Shown in pieces: positions 1 through 9,875 of a DNA stretch of 64,000 bases. The position numbers and the translations under genes are program-made. The stretch is taken from positions 186,001 through 250,000 of the forward strand of contig NZ_JRMX01000014.1 in assembly GCF_000758825.1 (NCBI RefSeq), in the 5' to 3' direction. Position 1 is the stretch's first letter. Each line of letters begins with the position of its first letter. Source of the stretch: Arcanobacterium sp. S3PF19 (GTDB lineage: Bacteria > Actinomycetota > Actinomycetes > Actinomycetales > Actinomycetaceae). The notes under the pieces are model-generated. The model was not told the DNA's origin. It was given only the letters and a program-made list of their open reading frames with translations, and searched no databases.

Positions 1-1073
1 ATATCTCCGCCCTTCAGGCACAGGCACACCTAAACCCGCGCTATACTTTCGACACTTTCGTTATCGGGGAATCCAACCGTTTTGCCCACGCCACGGCATT
101 TGCCGTATCCGAGGCACCCGGTTCAAGCTACAACCCCCTTTTCTTCTATTCCGAACCGGGAATGGGAAAAACACATCTTCTGCACGCCATCGGAAATTAC
201 ACGCTGGGCCTTTATCCAAAGATGAAAGTTCTCTATATTTCCGCCGAAGAATTTGCCAACATCTTTATTAACGCCGTGATGTCCAAAGACATGCGCCCGT
301 TCAAGGAAAAATTCAGAAACGTGGATGTGCTGCTGATCGACGATATTCAGTTTATTTCGAAAAAGGAAAAATCCAGCGAAGAATTTTTCCACACATTCAA
401 TGCCCTTTCCAGCGCAAACAAGCAGATAGTCGTAACTTCGGACGTGCCGCCGAAACATCTAAACGGTTTCGACGAACGCATGATTTCCCGTTTTGCCTCG
501 GGGATTACCGCCAGCATTGATTTACCCAATTTTGAAACCAGAATCGCAATCCTGGAGCGCAAAGCAATCACGGAACATCTGCAGATTCCCCGGCCTGTCC
601 TTGAATTTATTGCCTCAAAGATGACCACAAACGTACGCGAAATGGAAGGCTGCCTGCGCAGGATTGCCGCATATGCCGATCTTTCCCAGAAAGAGCTGAC
701 TTTGGATATGGCGGAGCTGGTGCTGAAAGATATTCTTTCCGATCCGAATTCAATCAAAATTACGGCGGGAATTATTATTGCCCAGACGGCGTCGTATTTT
801 GATATTTCCGTCGAAGAACTGAAATCTCCCGCGCGAACCAGAAACCTGACCGTTCCCCGGCATATTTCAATGTATCTGTGCCGTGAAATGACCGATTATT
901 CCCTGCCGAAAATCGCCGAACTGTTTAACCGCCGCGACCACACTACCGTAATCAATGCGCTGCGGAAAGTGGAAAAACAGATGGCCGAAAAACAGAGTCT
1001 CTTTAATCAGGTATCGGAGCTGACCGGCAGAATCCGGCAGGCGGCAAAAGAAGCAAACAATCTTTCCGCATAG
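1..1073 (+). CDS. dnaA: Chromosomal replication initiator DnaA (5' end cut off by the window)
   Basis: DnaA binds DnaA boxes at the origin and opens DNA using ATP. The reading frame is already open at base 3, so the N-terminal domains lie outside the window. Visible are the AAA+ domain with a P-loop ending GMGKT (codons 159-173), Walker B LLIDDIQF near base 340, the arginine-rich lid region, and the C-terminal DNA-binding domain with RRDHTTV near base 935. Two places depart from the family: the P-loop begins with Ser (YSEPGMGKT) where Gly or Ala is usual, and the DNA-binding signature reads FNRRDHTTV rather than the common FGGRDHTTV type. Gene order with dnaN and recF confirms identity. Confidence 0.97.
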   Translation, partial: ISALQAQAHLNPRYTFDTFVIGESNRFAHATAFAVSEAPGSSYNPLFFYSEPGMGKTHLLHAIGNYTLGLYPKMKVLYISAEEFANIFINAVMSKDMRPFKEKFRNVDVLLIDDIQFISKKEKSSEEFFHTFNALSSANKQIVVTSDVPPKHLNGFDERMISRFASGITASIDLPNFETRIAILERKAITEHLQIPRPVLEFIASKMTTNVREMEGCLRRIAAYADLSQKELTLDMAELVLKDILSDPNSIKITAGIIIAQTASYFDISVEELKSPARTRNLTVPRHISMYLCREMTDYSLPKIAELFNRRDHTTVINALRKVEKQMAEKQSLFNQVSELTGRIRQAAKEANNLSA

Positions 1074-1417
1074 AATACACCGAAACAGACGTCCGCACGG
1101 CAATATCTTCCCTGCTGTGCAAAAAACGTCTTTAATCTGTGTACAACACGGATTTTCCTGTTTTAAAAACAAAAACAAAATGGTTCAGGGAGAAAAATCT
1201 TATTTTTATAAACAGAAAAAACACAGGAACAGCGATCGGAAAAATTTGTTATAAAGCCAAAAAATCCGTTTTCCACAGTTTCCACAGCCCCTACAAAAAA
1301 TAATAAATTAACTAAAGAAAGAAAAAAGATATCCACCGACTGCGGGAAAACCGGCAAAAGGGTGCTTTACAAAAAGAAATTGCGTAAAATCTAATTCAGT
1401 GAAGAAATGAGGATACC
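1074..1417. other. dnaA-dnaN intergenic region, candidate origin (oriC) segment
   Basis: This 344-base gap holds no gene. It contains two adjacent DnaA-box-like nonamers, TTTTCCACA at 1269-1277 and GTTTCCACA at 1278-1286, followed at once by an A/T-rich run (about 1293-1330) that could unwind easily. The place between dnaA and dnaN is the classical origin site in actinobacteria. Boxes are few and none is a perfect TTGTCCACA or TTATCCACA, so part of the origin may lie elsewhere, such as upstream of dnaA or in the box-rich gap near 45.8 kb. Confidence 0.5.
1366..1395 (+). promoter_or_regulatory. Possible dnaN promoter
   Basis: A TTTACA hexamer at 1366-1371 lies 18 bases before TCTAAT at 1390-1395, shortly upstream of the dnaN GTG start. 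The match to sigma-70-type consensus is moderate. Confidence 0.3.
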
Positions 1418-2548
1418 GTGAAATTTGAAGTTGAACGTGAAGTATTTGCAGAGGCCGTGACGTGGGTTGCCCGCACAATCCCAAACCGTCCGGCAATCCC
1501 TGCGCTTGCGGGATTGAAAATTACCGCCGGTGAAGACGGACAGGTAACCCTGGCTTCCAGAGATTCTGATATTACCTCGCATTTGGTGATGGACGCGGCG
1601 GTTGTTGAAAGCGGAGAGATTCTCGTAAACGGGAAACTGCTCGCGGAAATTTCCCGGTCCCTGCCAAATAAGAAAATTCTTTTTTCGGTAAATGAAAAAA
1701 AGGTGGAAATAGAATGCGGATCCGCCCACTTTTCCCTGAAAACAATGCCTTTGGATGAATATTCCGAAACACATGAAATGCCGGCCGCGGCCGGCACAGT
1801 GGACGGAAGTGTATGGCAGGAAGCGGTTTCGCAGGTTACCGTGGCAGCTTCAAATGACGACACACTGCCCATGCTCGTTTCGGTATGTATTGAAATTGAG
1901 GGCAAAAACATTGCTTTGATGGCAACCGACAGATACCGTCTTGCCGTACGCGAAATTGAATGGAACCCGGTTGGACAGAACACAAAAAAGAGGATTCTTG
2001 TTCGCGCATCCCGGCTGTTGGATCTGGCAAAATCACTGGGTACAACGGGTGAAGTGGAAATTCATCTCGATGCGGAAAATCCGACGCTGATCGGTTTTGC
2101 AGCCGGCGGCAAAACCAGCATCATTCAGCTGACGGACGGAGAATATCCGCAGGTACGCACGCTGTTTCCCGCAGAAGTAAAGGGATATGCCACGATTGAG
2201 CGCACTCCGCTGCTGGAAGCAATTAAACGTTCCCGGCTGGTAGTGGAAAAAAATACTTCCGTAATGCTGTCTTTGGAAGAAGAGCGGATTACAATCGAAG
2301 CGGGTCACGGAGACAGGGCGCAGGCTTCGGAGGCAATTCCCGCCACACTGAACGGAGAGGGAATTTCTCTGGCATTTAATCCCACCTTTTTGCAGGAAGG
2401 GATAAATTCCATTAATTCCCGCTATGTGCGTCTTTCCTATACGACGGCAAACAAACCCGCAGTGCTCATGCCGGAAGGGGAAAACGGAGAAACCGACGAA
2501 ACGTTTAAAATTCTGCTGATGCCGATTCGTCTCGGCACCGTAAACTAA
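1418..2548 (+). CDS. dnaN: DNA polymerase III sliding clamp (beta subunit)
   Basis: The clamp encircles DNA and tethers the replicative polymerase. The 376-residue length matches the family, which folds as three similar domains of about 120 residues each. Recognisable stretches include the middle-domain segment MLVSVCIEIEG followed by LMATDRYRLA (roughly residues 150-175) and the C-terminal end LLMPIRLGTVN, close to the usual LMPVRL-type ending. The GTG start at 1418 is preceded by GAGGA at a normal distance. It sits between dnaA and recF as in most bacteria. Confidence 0.97.
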   Translation: MKFEVEREVFAEAVTWVARTIPNRPAIPALAGLKITAGEDGQVTLASRDSDITSHLVMDAAVVESGEILVNGKLLAEISRSLPNKKILFSVNEKKVEIECGSAHFSLKTMPLDEYSETHEMPAAAGTVDGSVWQEAVSQVTVAASNDDTLPMLVSVCIEIEGKNIALMATDRYRLAVREIEWNPVGQNTKKRILVRASRLLDLAKSLGTTGEVEIHLDAENPTLIGFAAGGKTSIIQLTDGEYPQVRTLFPAEVKGYATIERTPLLEAIKRSRLVVEKNTSVMLSLEEERITIEAGHGDRAQASEAIPATLNGEGISLAFNPTFLQEGINSINSRYVRLSYTTANKPAVLMPEGENGETDETFKILLMPIRLGTVN

Positions 2549-2616
2549 GCGGGTGCGTTCGCACGTATATTTCAGATTTTTCGCTTCATGACTTTCGTTC
2601 ATACGAAAATGCGGTT

Positions 2617-3768
2617 GTGAAATTGGATCCCGGAATCAGCGTTTTTGTGGGAGAAAACGGGCAGGGGAAAACAAATCTGCTGGAAGCGGTGGGATATCTT
2701 TCCACATTTTCCTCCCACCGCGTCGGAAACGACGGCGCACTCATCAGGCAGGGAAAAAGTGCGGGTGTGATTCGCGCAAAAACCGTATCGGGGCAGACGC
2801 AGAAAATCATTGAATTGGAAATAGTTGCGGGAAAAGCCAACAGGGCACGGATAAATCGCGGAAACGTGAATGTGGGAAGCCTGCGGGGAATAATAAAAAC
2901 CGTTTTGTTTGCCCCGGAGGATTTATCCCTGGTAAAAGGAGATCCCAAAGAACGCAGAAAATTCCTGGATCTGCTGATAATTCAGCTGAAACCGGGATAT
3001 GCGGCGGTCTGCGGCGAATATGAAAAAGTTTTGCGCCAGCGCGCTGCTCTGCTGAAAAACGCGGGGAAAATGCGGCGCAGAGGTTTGTCTTTCGACGAAA
3101 AAACCCTGGACGTCTGGGATCTGCAGCTTGCCCGTCTCGGGGCGCGGATGATTTTTGCCCGGGCGGAAGCCACTGCGGCCCTGCGGCGGTATATACAGAC
3201 GTTTTACCGCGAACTTTCCGGGACGGAGCAGGACGTGCGCATTACTTACGAAGCCAGTCTTTACAGGCAGCGCGGCGGCGATTCTGCGGGAGAGGAAACA
3301 CTGCCGGGCAGCCCGGAGGAAGAAAACGGATTACCCGACACAGCCCGCACGGAGCGGGAAATGCTCGAAACGCTGCGCCTTTTTCATGAACGGGAGATTT
3401 TGCGCGGAGTCAATCTGGTTGGTCCGCACCGCGACGATCTCTGTCTTTTTTTGGGAACGCTGCCGGTTAAGGGCTATGCCTCGCACGGTGAATCATGGTC
3501 TTATGCCCTTGCCCTGAAGCTTGCCTCATGGAAAGTGCTGCAGGAAAACGAAGATAATATCTGGGATGAGAATACGCAGCCGATTTTGCTTTTGGACGAC
3601 GTCTTTGCCGAGCTGGACGCGGGCAGGCGCATACGTCTGGCCGAAATTGTTTCCGGGGCGCAGCAGGTACTGATCACGGCGGCGGTGGGTGACGATCTGC
3701 CTGCGTCACTGGAGGGAAACAGATTTTTTGTGACAAAGGGAGCCGTGGAAAAAATCGATGTCGGATAA
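2617..3768 (+). CDS. recF: DNA replication/repair protein RecF (start codon uncertain)
   Basis: RecF is an SMC-like ATPase that loads RecA at gaps. The P-loop GENGQGKTN lies near the annotated N-terminus and the Walker B region LLLDDVFAELD near base 3590, followed by the usual C-terminal tail. The GTG at 2617 is the first normal start codon in the frame, but it removes conserved sequence: the frame is open from 2509, and codons 2563-2616 encode TYISDFSLHDFRSYENAV, a textbook RecF N-terminus. No ATG, GTG or TTG occurs there, so translation probably starts at a non-standard codon (ACG 2563 or ATT 2569), or the original ATG has mutated. The gene overlaps the next one by 11 bases. Confidence 0.93.
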   Translation: MKLDPGISVFVGENGQGKTNLLEAVGYLSTFSSHRVGNDGALIRQGKSAGVIRAKTVSGQTQKIIELEIVAGKANRARINRGNVNVGSLRGIIKTVLFAPEDLSLVKGDPKERRKFLDLLIIQLKPGYAAVCGEYEKVLRQRAALLKNAGKMRRRGLSFDEKTLDVWDLQLARLGARMIFARAEATAALRRYIQTFYRELSGTEQDVRITYEASLYRQRGGDSAGEETLPGSPEEENGLPDTARTEREMLETLRLFHEREILRGVNLVGPHRDDLCLFLGTLPVKGYASHGESWSYALALKLASWKVLQENEDNIWDENTQPILLLDDVFAELDAGRRIRLAEIVSGAQQVLITAAVGDDLPASLEGNRFFVTKGAVEKIDVG

Positions 3769-4318
3769 AAAAGACACTTACGTGCTGCCGCTGCTTGCCC
3801 TGGAAAGAATGCGGCAGATGGCACGCAGCCACGGCTGGGTGAAAAAATATAATCCCCTAAATCTGACGAAAACGGAAAAAACGGAGCTTCCCCCGATCGG
3901 AGACGAAGTGTATGTGCCTTCCCCCGGGCAGGAGGTTGGTTCAGGAGCGCGTCCTTCCCGGCGGGATCCGAAACTGTTTGCCGTATTAATGCACAGGGTA
4001 ATGCAGGATTTTCGGCTTGACGGGCGAATGTCGGTGGCAGATCTTCATAACCGCTGGGAAAAAATTGTCGGTTCCCGTGTTGCCGCAAACTGCACAATTG
4101 AAAAATTTGACGAAAAAGGCGTGCTTACGGTGGCGGCGCAGTCCTCGTCATGGGCGGCGCAGCTGCAGATGCTCAGCGGCGAACTGGAAAAGAGAATTGC
4201 GCAGGAAATCGGGGAGGGAACGGTGAAGGAAATCAGAATAGTCGGGCCGTCTTCCGCAAAGCGCAGATACGGCAGATATGTTGCCGGAAGAAAAGGATTT
4301 CGCAGCCCGGGTAAATAG
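3758..4318 (+). CDS. DUF721 family protein (DciA-like), 186 aa
   Basis: This gene follows recF in nearly all actinobacteria and carries a DUF721 domain in its second half (about residues 75-165, from MHRVMQDFRLDG through the segment SRVAANC and the conserved TVAAQSSSWAAQLQML). DUF721 proteins include DciA, a helicase operator in bacteria that lack DnaC; that role is known for some relatives and only inferred here. The ATG at 3758 overlaps the end of recF by 11 bases, which suggests translational coupling. Confidence 0.9.
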   Translation: MSDKKDTYVLPLLALERMRQMARSHGWVKKYNPLNLTKTEKTELPPIGDEVYVPSPGQEVGSGARPSRRDPKLFAVLMHRVMQDFRLDGRMSVADLHNRWEKIVGSRVAANCTIEKFDEKGVLTVAAQSSSWAAQLQMLSGELEKRIAQEIGEGTVKEIRIVGPSSAKRRYGRYVAGRKGFRSPGK

Positions 4319-4327
4319 CGCGGAAAA

Positions 4328-4356
4328 TCGAAAATCTGTTAATTTCGGGTTATAAT
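4328..4356 (+). promoter_or_regulatory. Promoter for gyrB-gyrA
   Basis: A perfect TATAAT at 4351-4356 is preceded, after a 17-base spacer, by TCGAAA at 4328-4333, which agrees at four of six places with TTGACA. The leader to the gyrB start is about 155 bases and could hold supercoiling-responsive control, which cannot be judged by eye. Confidence 0.6.
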
Positions 4357-4515
4357 GGGCTTTGGAGCCGTTCTTGTAGGTGCCTACGTAAACAGAGGTA
4401 AAAACAGGCTGAGGCGCCGTATTTTCAGTGTGAGATAAACAACACGTGCTGTGCGGAGGGTTTTGCGTCCCAAACAGTACGTTTCCACAGAGAAGGAAGC
4501 AGGAGATTTCTTAGC

Positions 4516-6528
4516 GTGGCTAACGAAAAAAATAATTACGAAGCGTCCGACATTACCGTTCTGGAAGGATTGGAAGCGGTTCGTAAGCGTCCGGGAATGT
4601 ATATCGGTTCAACAGGGGAGCGCGGACTTCATCATCTTGTGTACGAAGTTGTGGATAACTCGGTGGACGAGGCTCTGGCCGGATACTGCACACATATTGA
4701 GGTTACGCTGCTGGAAGACGGGGGAGTAAGAGTCAGTGACGACGGCCGCGGAATTCCCGTGGACATTCACCCCACCGAAGGTGTTTCCGCGGTGCAGGTG
4801 GTAATGACGGTTTTGCACGCGGGCGGAAAATTCGGAAACGGGTCGTACGCGGTTTCCGGTGGTCTGCACGGCGTGGGAATTTCCGTGGTAAACGCACTTT
4901 CCACAAGAATGGAAACCGAAGTCTGCCGGGACGGGTATGTTTGGAGAATCGCATACGAAAACGGTGTTCCCCTTGCTCCGCTGAAAAAATGCGAGGCGAC
5001 GGAGAAAACGGGAACAACGCAGACTTTCTGGGCAAATCCGAAAATTTTCGAAACCACCGAATATGATTTTGAAACGCTGCGCAAGCGTTTCCATCAGATG
5101 ACGTTCCTCAACAAGGGCCTGCGTATCACTTTGATTGACGAGCGGGCAAAGGCCACGGCGGAAGGTGAGGAAGTCACAGGCGAAGGAAACGCGGAAGAAA
5201 ACGAAAAAGAAACCCGGCGGGCAAAAGTGTCTTACCGTTATGACGGCGGTCTGCACGACTACGTTTCCTATCTGGTAAAAACGAAGAAAGCGGAGCGGAT
5301 TCACCCGGAACCGATTTATTTTGAGGCCGAAGATCCGGAAAAGAAAATATCCGTGGAGATCGCAATGCAGTGGACGGATGCATACAGCGAATCCATGCAC
5401 ACGTTTGCAAATACGATCAACACCACCGAGGGCGGTACGCACGAAGAGGGCTTCCGCACCGCACTGACCTCGGTTATCAATAAATATGCCCGGGATAAAA
5501 ATCTGCTGAAGGAAAAAGATCCGAATCTTTCCGGAGACGATATCCGCGAAGGACTGACATCCGTAATCTCGGTGAAAATCGGTGAGCCGCAGTTTGAGGG
5601 GCAGACGAAAACAAAGCTCGGCAACACGGAAGTCCGTACCTTTGTGCAGCAGCAGACCTATGCCCACCTTACGGACTGGCTGGATATGCACCCCAACGAG
5701 GGCCGGGAAATTATCCGCAAAGCATCCCAGGCATATACCGCGAGAATGGCGGCAAGAAAAGCACGGGAGGCAACACGGAGAAAATCCGTGCTGGAATCGG
5801 CGGCAATGCCCGGAAAACTGAAAGACTGTACTTCGCGCAAACCGGAAGAATGCGAAATTTTCATTGTGGAGGGTGATTCCGCAGGGGGTTCGGCGGTGAA
5901 CGGACGCGATCCGAAACACCAGGCGATTATGCCGATCCGCGGAAAGATTCTGAATGTGGAAAAGGCACGTCTGGACCGGGCGCTGTCTTCGGACACCATT
6001 CAGGGGCTGATCACGGCTTTCGGTACCGGCGTAGGCGAAGAATTTGATCTTGCAAAGCTGCGTTATCACAAGATTGTGTTTATGGCGGATGCCGATGTGG
6101 ACGGTGCACATATTTCCACACTTCTTTTAACGCTTATTTACCGGTATATGCGTCCTCTGATCGAAGGCGGGCATATCTATCTGGCGATGCCCCCGCTTTA
6201 CAGGATTAAGTGGACGAATTCCGTGCACGAATACGTATTTTCCGACAAAGAACGCGACGAAGTGCTGGAAGCGGGATTGGCGGCAGGCAAAAAACTGCCG
6301 AAAGCCGAAGGGCAGGGAATCCAGCGGTACAAGGGTTTGGGCGAAATGAACGACTCGGAACTCTGGGAAACCACAATGGACCCCAAGACCCGCACGCTAA
6401 AACAGGTATCAATCGGAGAAGCCGCGGCAACGGATGAAACATTTTCGATTCTGATGGGTGAAGATGTTGTTTCCCGGCGCAGTTTTATCCAGCGTAACGC
6501 ACACGACGTCCGCTTCCTCGACATCTAA
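4516..6528 (+). CDS. gyrB: DNA gyrase subunit B
   Basis: GyrB supplies the ATPase of gyrase, which adds negative supercoils. The 670-residue protein has the GHKL ATPase domain with [12 protein letters not shown], the [14 protein letters not shown] loop and the [15 protein letters not shown] lid motif (about residues 35-130), then the transducer domain. The TOPRIM domain follows, with EGDSAGGSA near residue 455 and the metal-binding DADVDGAHI near residue 525, and the protein ends with the usual [10 protein letters not shown] region and FIQRNA tail. A moderately acidic insertion near residue 220 is the only unusual part. Start is a GTG preceded by an AGGAG-type site. gyrA follows after 9 bases. 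Confidence 0.97.
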   Translation: MANEKNNYEASDITVLEGLEAVRKRPGMYIGSTGERGLHHLVYEVVDNSVDEALAGYCTHIEVTLLEDGGVRVSDDGRGIPVDIHPTEGVSAVQVVMTVLHAGGKFGNGSYAVSGGLHGVGISVVNALSTRMETEVCRDGYVWRIAYENGVPLAPLKKCEATEKTGTTQTFWANPKIFETTEYDFETLRKRFHQMTFLNKGLRITLIDERAKATAEGEEVTGEGNAEENEKETRRAKVSYRYDGGLHDYVSYLVKTKKAERIHPEPIYFEAEDPEKKISVEIAMQWTDAYSESMHTFANTINTTEGGTHEEGFRTALTSVINKYARDKNLLKEKDPNLSGDDIREGLTSVISVKIGEPQFEGQTKTKLGNTEVRTFVQQQTYAHLTDWLDMHPNEGREIIRKASQAYTARMAARKAREATRRKSVLESAAMPGKLKDCTSRKPEECEIFIVEGDSAGGSAVNGRDPKHQAIMPIRGKILNVEKARLDRALSSDTIQGLITAFGTGVGEEFDLAKLRYHKIVFMADADVDGAHISTLLLTLIYRYMRPLIEGGHIYLAMPPLYRIKWTNSVHEYVFSDKERDEVLEAGLAAGKKLPKAEGQGIQRYKGLGEMNDSELWETTMDPKTRTLKQVSIGEAAATDETFSILMGEDVVSRRSFIQRNAHDVRFLDI

Positions 6529-6537
6529 GGAAAACCA

Positions 6538-9087
6538 GTGAGCAAAGAAAACGAAAACAGCGAAGAGACCTACATTCACGGCGCCGTCAAAGAAGTTGAT
6601 CTGCAGCGTGAAATGGAGTCGTCGTATCTTGACTATGCGATGTCGGTTATTGTCGGGCGCGCTCTGCCCGATGTGCGCGACGGAATGAAACCGGTGCACA
6701 GGCGCGTTATTTATGCGATGTGGAATGGCGGATTCCGCCCCGATTCCTCTTTCTCAAAGTCGGTAAAAATCGTGGGCGAAGTGATGGCGCATTATCATCC
6801 CCACGGAGACGCCGCGATTTACGACACCATGGTACGTCTGGTCCAGCCCTGGTCGATGCGCTATCCGCTCGTTTCCGGACAGGGAAATTTCGGTACGGCA
6901 GGTGATCTGGGCGCGGCCGCGCCCAGATATACGGAGGCCAGGATGGCGCCTCTTGCCGTGGAAATGGTCCGCGACATCAACGAGGACACCGTTGATTTTG
7001 AGCCTAATTTTGACGGTTCGGTGCAGGAACCGACCGTGCTTACTTCCCGTATCCCCAATCTTTTGATCAACGGTTCGGAAGGAATCGCCGTCGGAATGGC
7101 AACGCGTATTCCCCCGCATAATCTGCGTGAAGTTTCCGCCGGTGTGCGCTGGTATCTGGAGCATCCCGATGCCTCCCGCGACGAACTGCTGGCTCAGCTG
7201 ATGCTGCGGATCAAGGGGCCGGATTTTCCCACGGGCGCACGGATTTTGGGCACCAAAGGGATTGAGGATATGTACCGCACCGGTCACGGCTCAATTACCC
7301 AGCGCGCAATCGTGGAAGTGGACGAAATCAACGGCAGACAGTGCCTGGTGGTTACCGAGCTGCCGTATCAGGTGAATCCGGACCGTCTGCTGGACAAGAT
7401 GGTAGAGGGAATCAAAGACGGAAGACTTCCCGGAATTGCCGATATCCGCGACGAGTCGTCGGGACGCGCGGGGCAGCGGATTGTGATTGTGCTGAAACGC
7501 GACGCGGTGGCAAAAGTTGTGCTGAACAATCTGTATAAGCACACACAGCTGCAAAACAATTTCCCGGCGAATATGCTTGCGTTGGTGGACGGGGTGCCGC
7601 GCACGCTTTCTCTGGACGGGTTTGTTTATCACTGGGTGCAGCACCAGATTGAGGTTATCCGGCGGCGGACCGCATACCGGCTGCGGAAAACCGAAGAACG
7701 GCTGATGATTTTGGCCGGTTTGGCAAAGGCCCTTGACCGTCTGGATGCGGTGATTGCCTTAATCCGCGCTTCGCAGACGCCCGAGGACGCCCGCGCGGGA
7801 CTGATGGATCTGCTCGGGATCAACGAGGTGCAGGCAGACCACATTTTGGCGATGCAGCTGCGCCGGCTGGCAGCTTTGGAACGGCAGAAGATTCTGCGCG
7901 AAAAAGAGGAAAAGGAAGCCCTTTGCCTGGAATACCGCGATATTTTGGCCAAGCCCGGCCGGCAGCGGGAAATTATTTCCGCCGAACTGGAGGAAATTAC
8001 GGAAAAGTACGGCGACGAACGCCGCACAGAAATTCTTCCCTTTGACGGGGAAATGACCGTCGAAGATCTGATTCCGCAGGAAGACGTAGTTGTTACGATT
8101 ACCCGCTCCGGATTTATCAAGCGCACAAAAGTAAGCGAATACCGTGCGCAGCACCGCGGAGGAAAAGGAATCAAAGGAGCCACGCTGCGCGGAGATGACA
8201 TTGTGGAACATTTCGCAATTGCCTCCACACACGACTGGCATCTGTTCTTTACCAACCAGGGGCGCGTGTACCGGATTAAAGGATACGAACTGCCCGAAGG
8301 CTCGCGTGACGCGAAAGGCCAGCATATTGCGAATCTGCTGGCATTCCAGCCGGGAGAAAAAATTGCGTCTGTGATGTCGGTCAGGAATTACGGGCAGGCC
8401 CGGTTCCTGGTTCTTGCCACCGAAGACGGAATGGTGAAGAAGACGGAGCTTGCCGCCTACGATTCTCCGCGTGCCGGCGGTCTGCTGGCGATTAAACTGC
8501 GTGAACGCGCAGACGGCACAACCGATCAGGTTGTTTCCGCCCGGCTCGTAAACGAAACGGATGATGTGCTTCTTGTTTCGCGCAAAGGCCAGTCTCTGCG
8601 GTTTAATGCCAACAATGACGCTCTCCGCCCGATGGGCAGGGTTACTTCCGGCGTCACCGGCATGAAATTCCGTCCCGGAGACTCGCTGCTCACAATGGAT
8701 GTCCTGCGGGAAAATGCGGAGGTATTCGTAGTTACCGAAGGCGGATTCGCAAAACGGACGAGTACGGATCAGTATCGGGTTCAGGGACGCGCCGGCCTGG
8801 GGATAAAGGTTGCGAATCTGACCGAAGAGCGCGGAGACCTTGTGGGCGCGCTTATTACCCAGCCCGGAGATGAAGTAATGGTGATTATGGAATCGGGGAA
8901 GGTTGTGCGTTCCTCCGTCGATGAGGTAAGTCTGACGGGACGCAACACCCAGGGCGTAACGTTTGTCCGCCCGGATGCGGCAGACCGCGTGCTTGCCGTT
9001 GCCCTGAACCTGGAAAAAGAGGAAGAAGAGGAAGAAGACGCGCCGGAGGCGCAGGAGGCCGAAACAGAGGAAAACGGCGAAAAATAA
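6538..9087 (+). CDS. gyrA: DNA gyrase subunit A
   Basis: GyrA cuts and rejoins DNA through a catalytic tyrosine. In this 849-residue protein the tyrosine is Tyr131 in APRYTEA. The quinolone region reads [12 protein letters not shown], with Ala92 at the position of E. coli Ser83. The C-terminal half carries six beta-pinwheel blades (segments such as [12 protein letters not shown] and SRKGQSLRF), and the GyrA box [10 protein letters not shown] lies near residue 540. The tail is highly acidic. The segment just before Tyr131 is odd: [12 protein letters not shown] replaces the very conserved type DPAAAMRY, and its DNA forms a perfect 24-bp palindrome. Start is a GTG 9 bases after gyrB, so the two are co-transcribed. 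Confidence 0.97.
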   Translation: MSKENENSEETYIHGAVKEVDLQREMESSYLDYAMSVIVGRALPDVRDGMKPVHRRVIYAMWNGGFRPDSSFSKSVKIVGEVMAHYHPHGDAAIYDTMVRLVQPWSMRYPLVSGQGNFGTAGDLGAAAPRYTEARMAPLAVEMVRDINEDTVDFEPNFDGSVQEPTVLTSRIPNLLINGSEGIAVGMATRIPPHNLREVSAGVRWYLEHPDASRDELLAQLMLRIKGPDFPTGARILGTKGIEDMYRTGHGSITQRAIVEVDEINGRQCLVVTELPYQVNPDRLLDKMVEGIKDGRLPGIADIRDESSGRAGQRIVIVLKRDAVAKVVLNNLYKHTQLQNNFPANMLALVDGVPRTLSLDGFVYHWVQHQIEVIRRRTAYRLRKTEERLMILAGLAKALDRLDAVIALIRASQTPEDARAGLMDLLGINEVQADHILAMQLRRLAALERQKILREKEEKEALCLEYRDILAKPGRQREIISAELEEITEKYGDERRTEILPFDGEMTVEDLIPQEDVVVTITRSGFIKRTKVSEYRAQHRGGKGIKGATLRGDDIVEHFAIASTHDWHLFFTNQGRVYRIKGYELPEGSRDAKGQHIANLLAFQPGEKIASVMSVRNYGQARFLVLATEDGMVKKTELAAYDSPRAGGLLAIKLRERADGTTDQVVSARLVNETDDVLLVSRKGQSLRFNANNDALRPMGRVTSGVTGMKFRPGDSLLTMDVLRENAEVFVVTEGGFAKRTSTDQYRVQGRAGLGIKVANLTEERGDLVGALITQPGDEVMVIMESGKVVRSSVDEVSLTGRNTQGVTFVRPDAADRVLAVALNLEKEEEEEEDAPEAQEAETEENGEK
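6905..6928. repeat. Perfect 24-bp palindrome inside gyrA
   Basis: Bases 6905-6928 read identically on both strands (a centre of GCGCGGCCGCGC flanked by ATCTGG and CCAGAT). It ends within three bases of the codon for the catalytic tyrosine and encodes the unusual LGAAAP replacement in GyrA. Confidence 0.9.
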
Positions 9088-9247
9088 TGCCGTATTTTTA
9101 TCCGGTAAAAGCTGCCGGCAGGGCAGTGAGGCGGCCGAAGCGAAAATACGGACCGGAAAGTATTTCGAATACGGATTACCTATCGGGGCAAACCGGGATA
9201 CTATTCAAATAGCAGGCCATCTTTCAACGACGATAACGGAGATACGA

Positions 9248-9682
9248 ATGTCATCTGCAGAGCAGGCAAACCGCGCAAACAGAGCGGAAGAAAACACAAA
9301 AGCGATTCACCGCCGTGTTGTGGGAATCCGCAGCGTACATATGACGGTTTCGCGGATTGATCCGTGGTCGGCGCTGAAACTTTCCTTTTTGATCTCGGTT
9401 GCAATCGGGATCATGATGGTGATCGCCGCGATCGTGCTGTGGCTTCTTTTGGACGGAATGCATGTGTGGTCGAATATTGACGGGCTGCTGAAAACGCTGA
9501 ATTCCGAGGAGCTGCTGAAGTTGGGGCAGTTTTTGGAATTTGGCAGGATGATTCCCTTTGCGGTTGTGGCCGCCGTGCTGGAAGTGGTGTTAATGACGCT
9601 TTTCGGCGGGGTCTTTGCACTGGTGTTTAATCTGGTGGCTCTGCTGGTGGGCGGCTTTAAAATTACAGTCACGGATGAATGA
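9248..9682 (+). CDS. DUF3566 membrane protein
   Basis: This 144-residue protein lies directly after gyrA, where actinobacteria regularly code a DUF3566 protein. After a short hydrophilic N-terminus it starts the conserved part with VSRIDPWSALKLSFL, followed by a first membrane segment (about residues 55-75). A soluble link with DGLLKTLNSEEL and a second long hydrophobic segment (about 100-138) ending in GGFKITVTDE follow. Function is unknown; a link to the cell envelope or to gyrase is only suggested by position. A weak promoter (TTACCT 9176, TACTAT 9199) precedes it. Confidence 0.88.
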   Translation: MSSAEQANRANRAEENTKAIHRRVVGIRSVHMTVSRIDPWSALKLSFLISVAIGIMMVIAAIVLWLLLDGMHVWSNIDGLLKTLNSEELLKLGQFLEFGRMIPFAVVAAVLEVVLMTLFGGVFALVFNLVALLVGGFKITVTDE

Positions 9683-9778
9683 GTGTGACTTTCGTATCTT
9701 ACTATGTAATACAGTTTGAAGTCCTGCCCGATTATGGGTTAACCTGATCTGGCACCGATGGAAAAGGTGAAAGGTTTT

Positions 9779-9852
9779 GGGCCTATAGCTCAGTTGGTTA
9801 GAGCGCCACACTGATAATGTGGAGGTCGATGGTTCGAGTCCATCTAGGCCCA
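9779..9852 (+). tRNA. tRNA-Ile (anticodon GAT)
   Basis: A full cloverleaf is visible: acceptor GGGCCTA pairs with TAGGCCC, the D arm is AGCTCAGTTGGTTAGAGC, the anticodon loop is CTGATAA with GAT, and the T loop is GGTTCGAGTCC. The discriminator is A9852 and CCA is not encoded. It is a free-standing gene, not part of an rRNA operon, as usual after gyrA in actinobacteria. Confidence 0.96.
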
Positions 9853-9875
9853 CGCAGAATCTTTTAGGAGATAAT

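Noticed and set aside
4609-6111. 500-codon minus-strand frame opposite gyrB
   Set aside because: It lies wholly opposite the well-conserved gyrB, has no recognisable domain and reflects codon bias.
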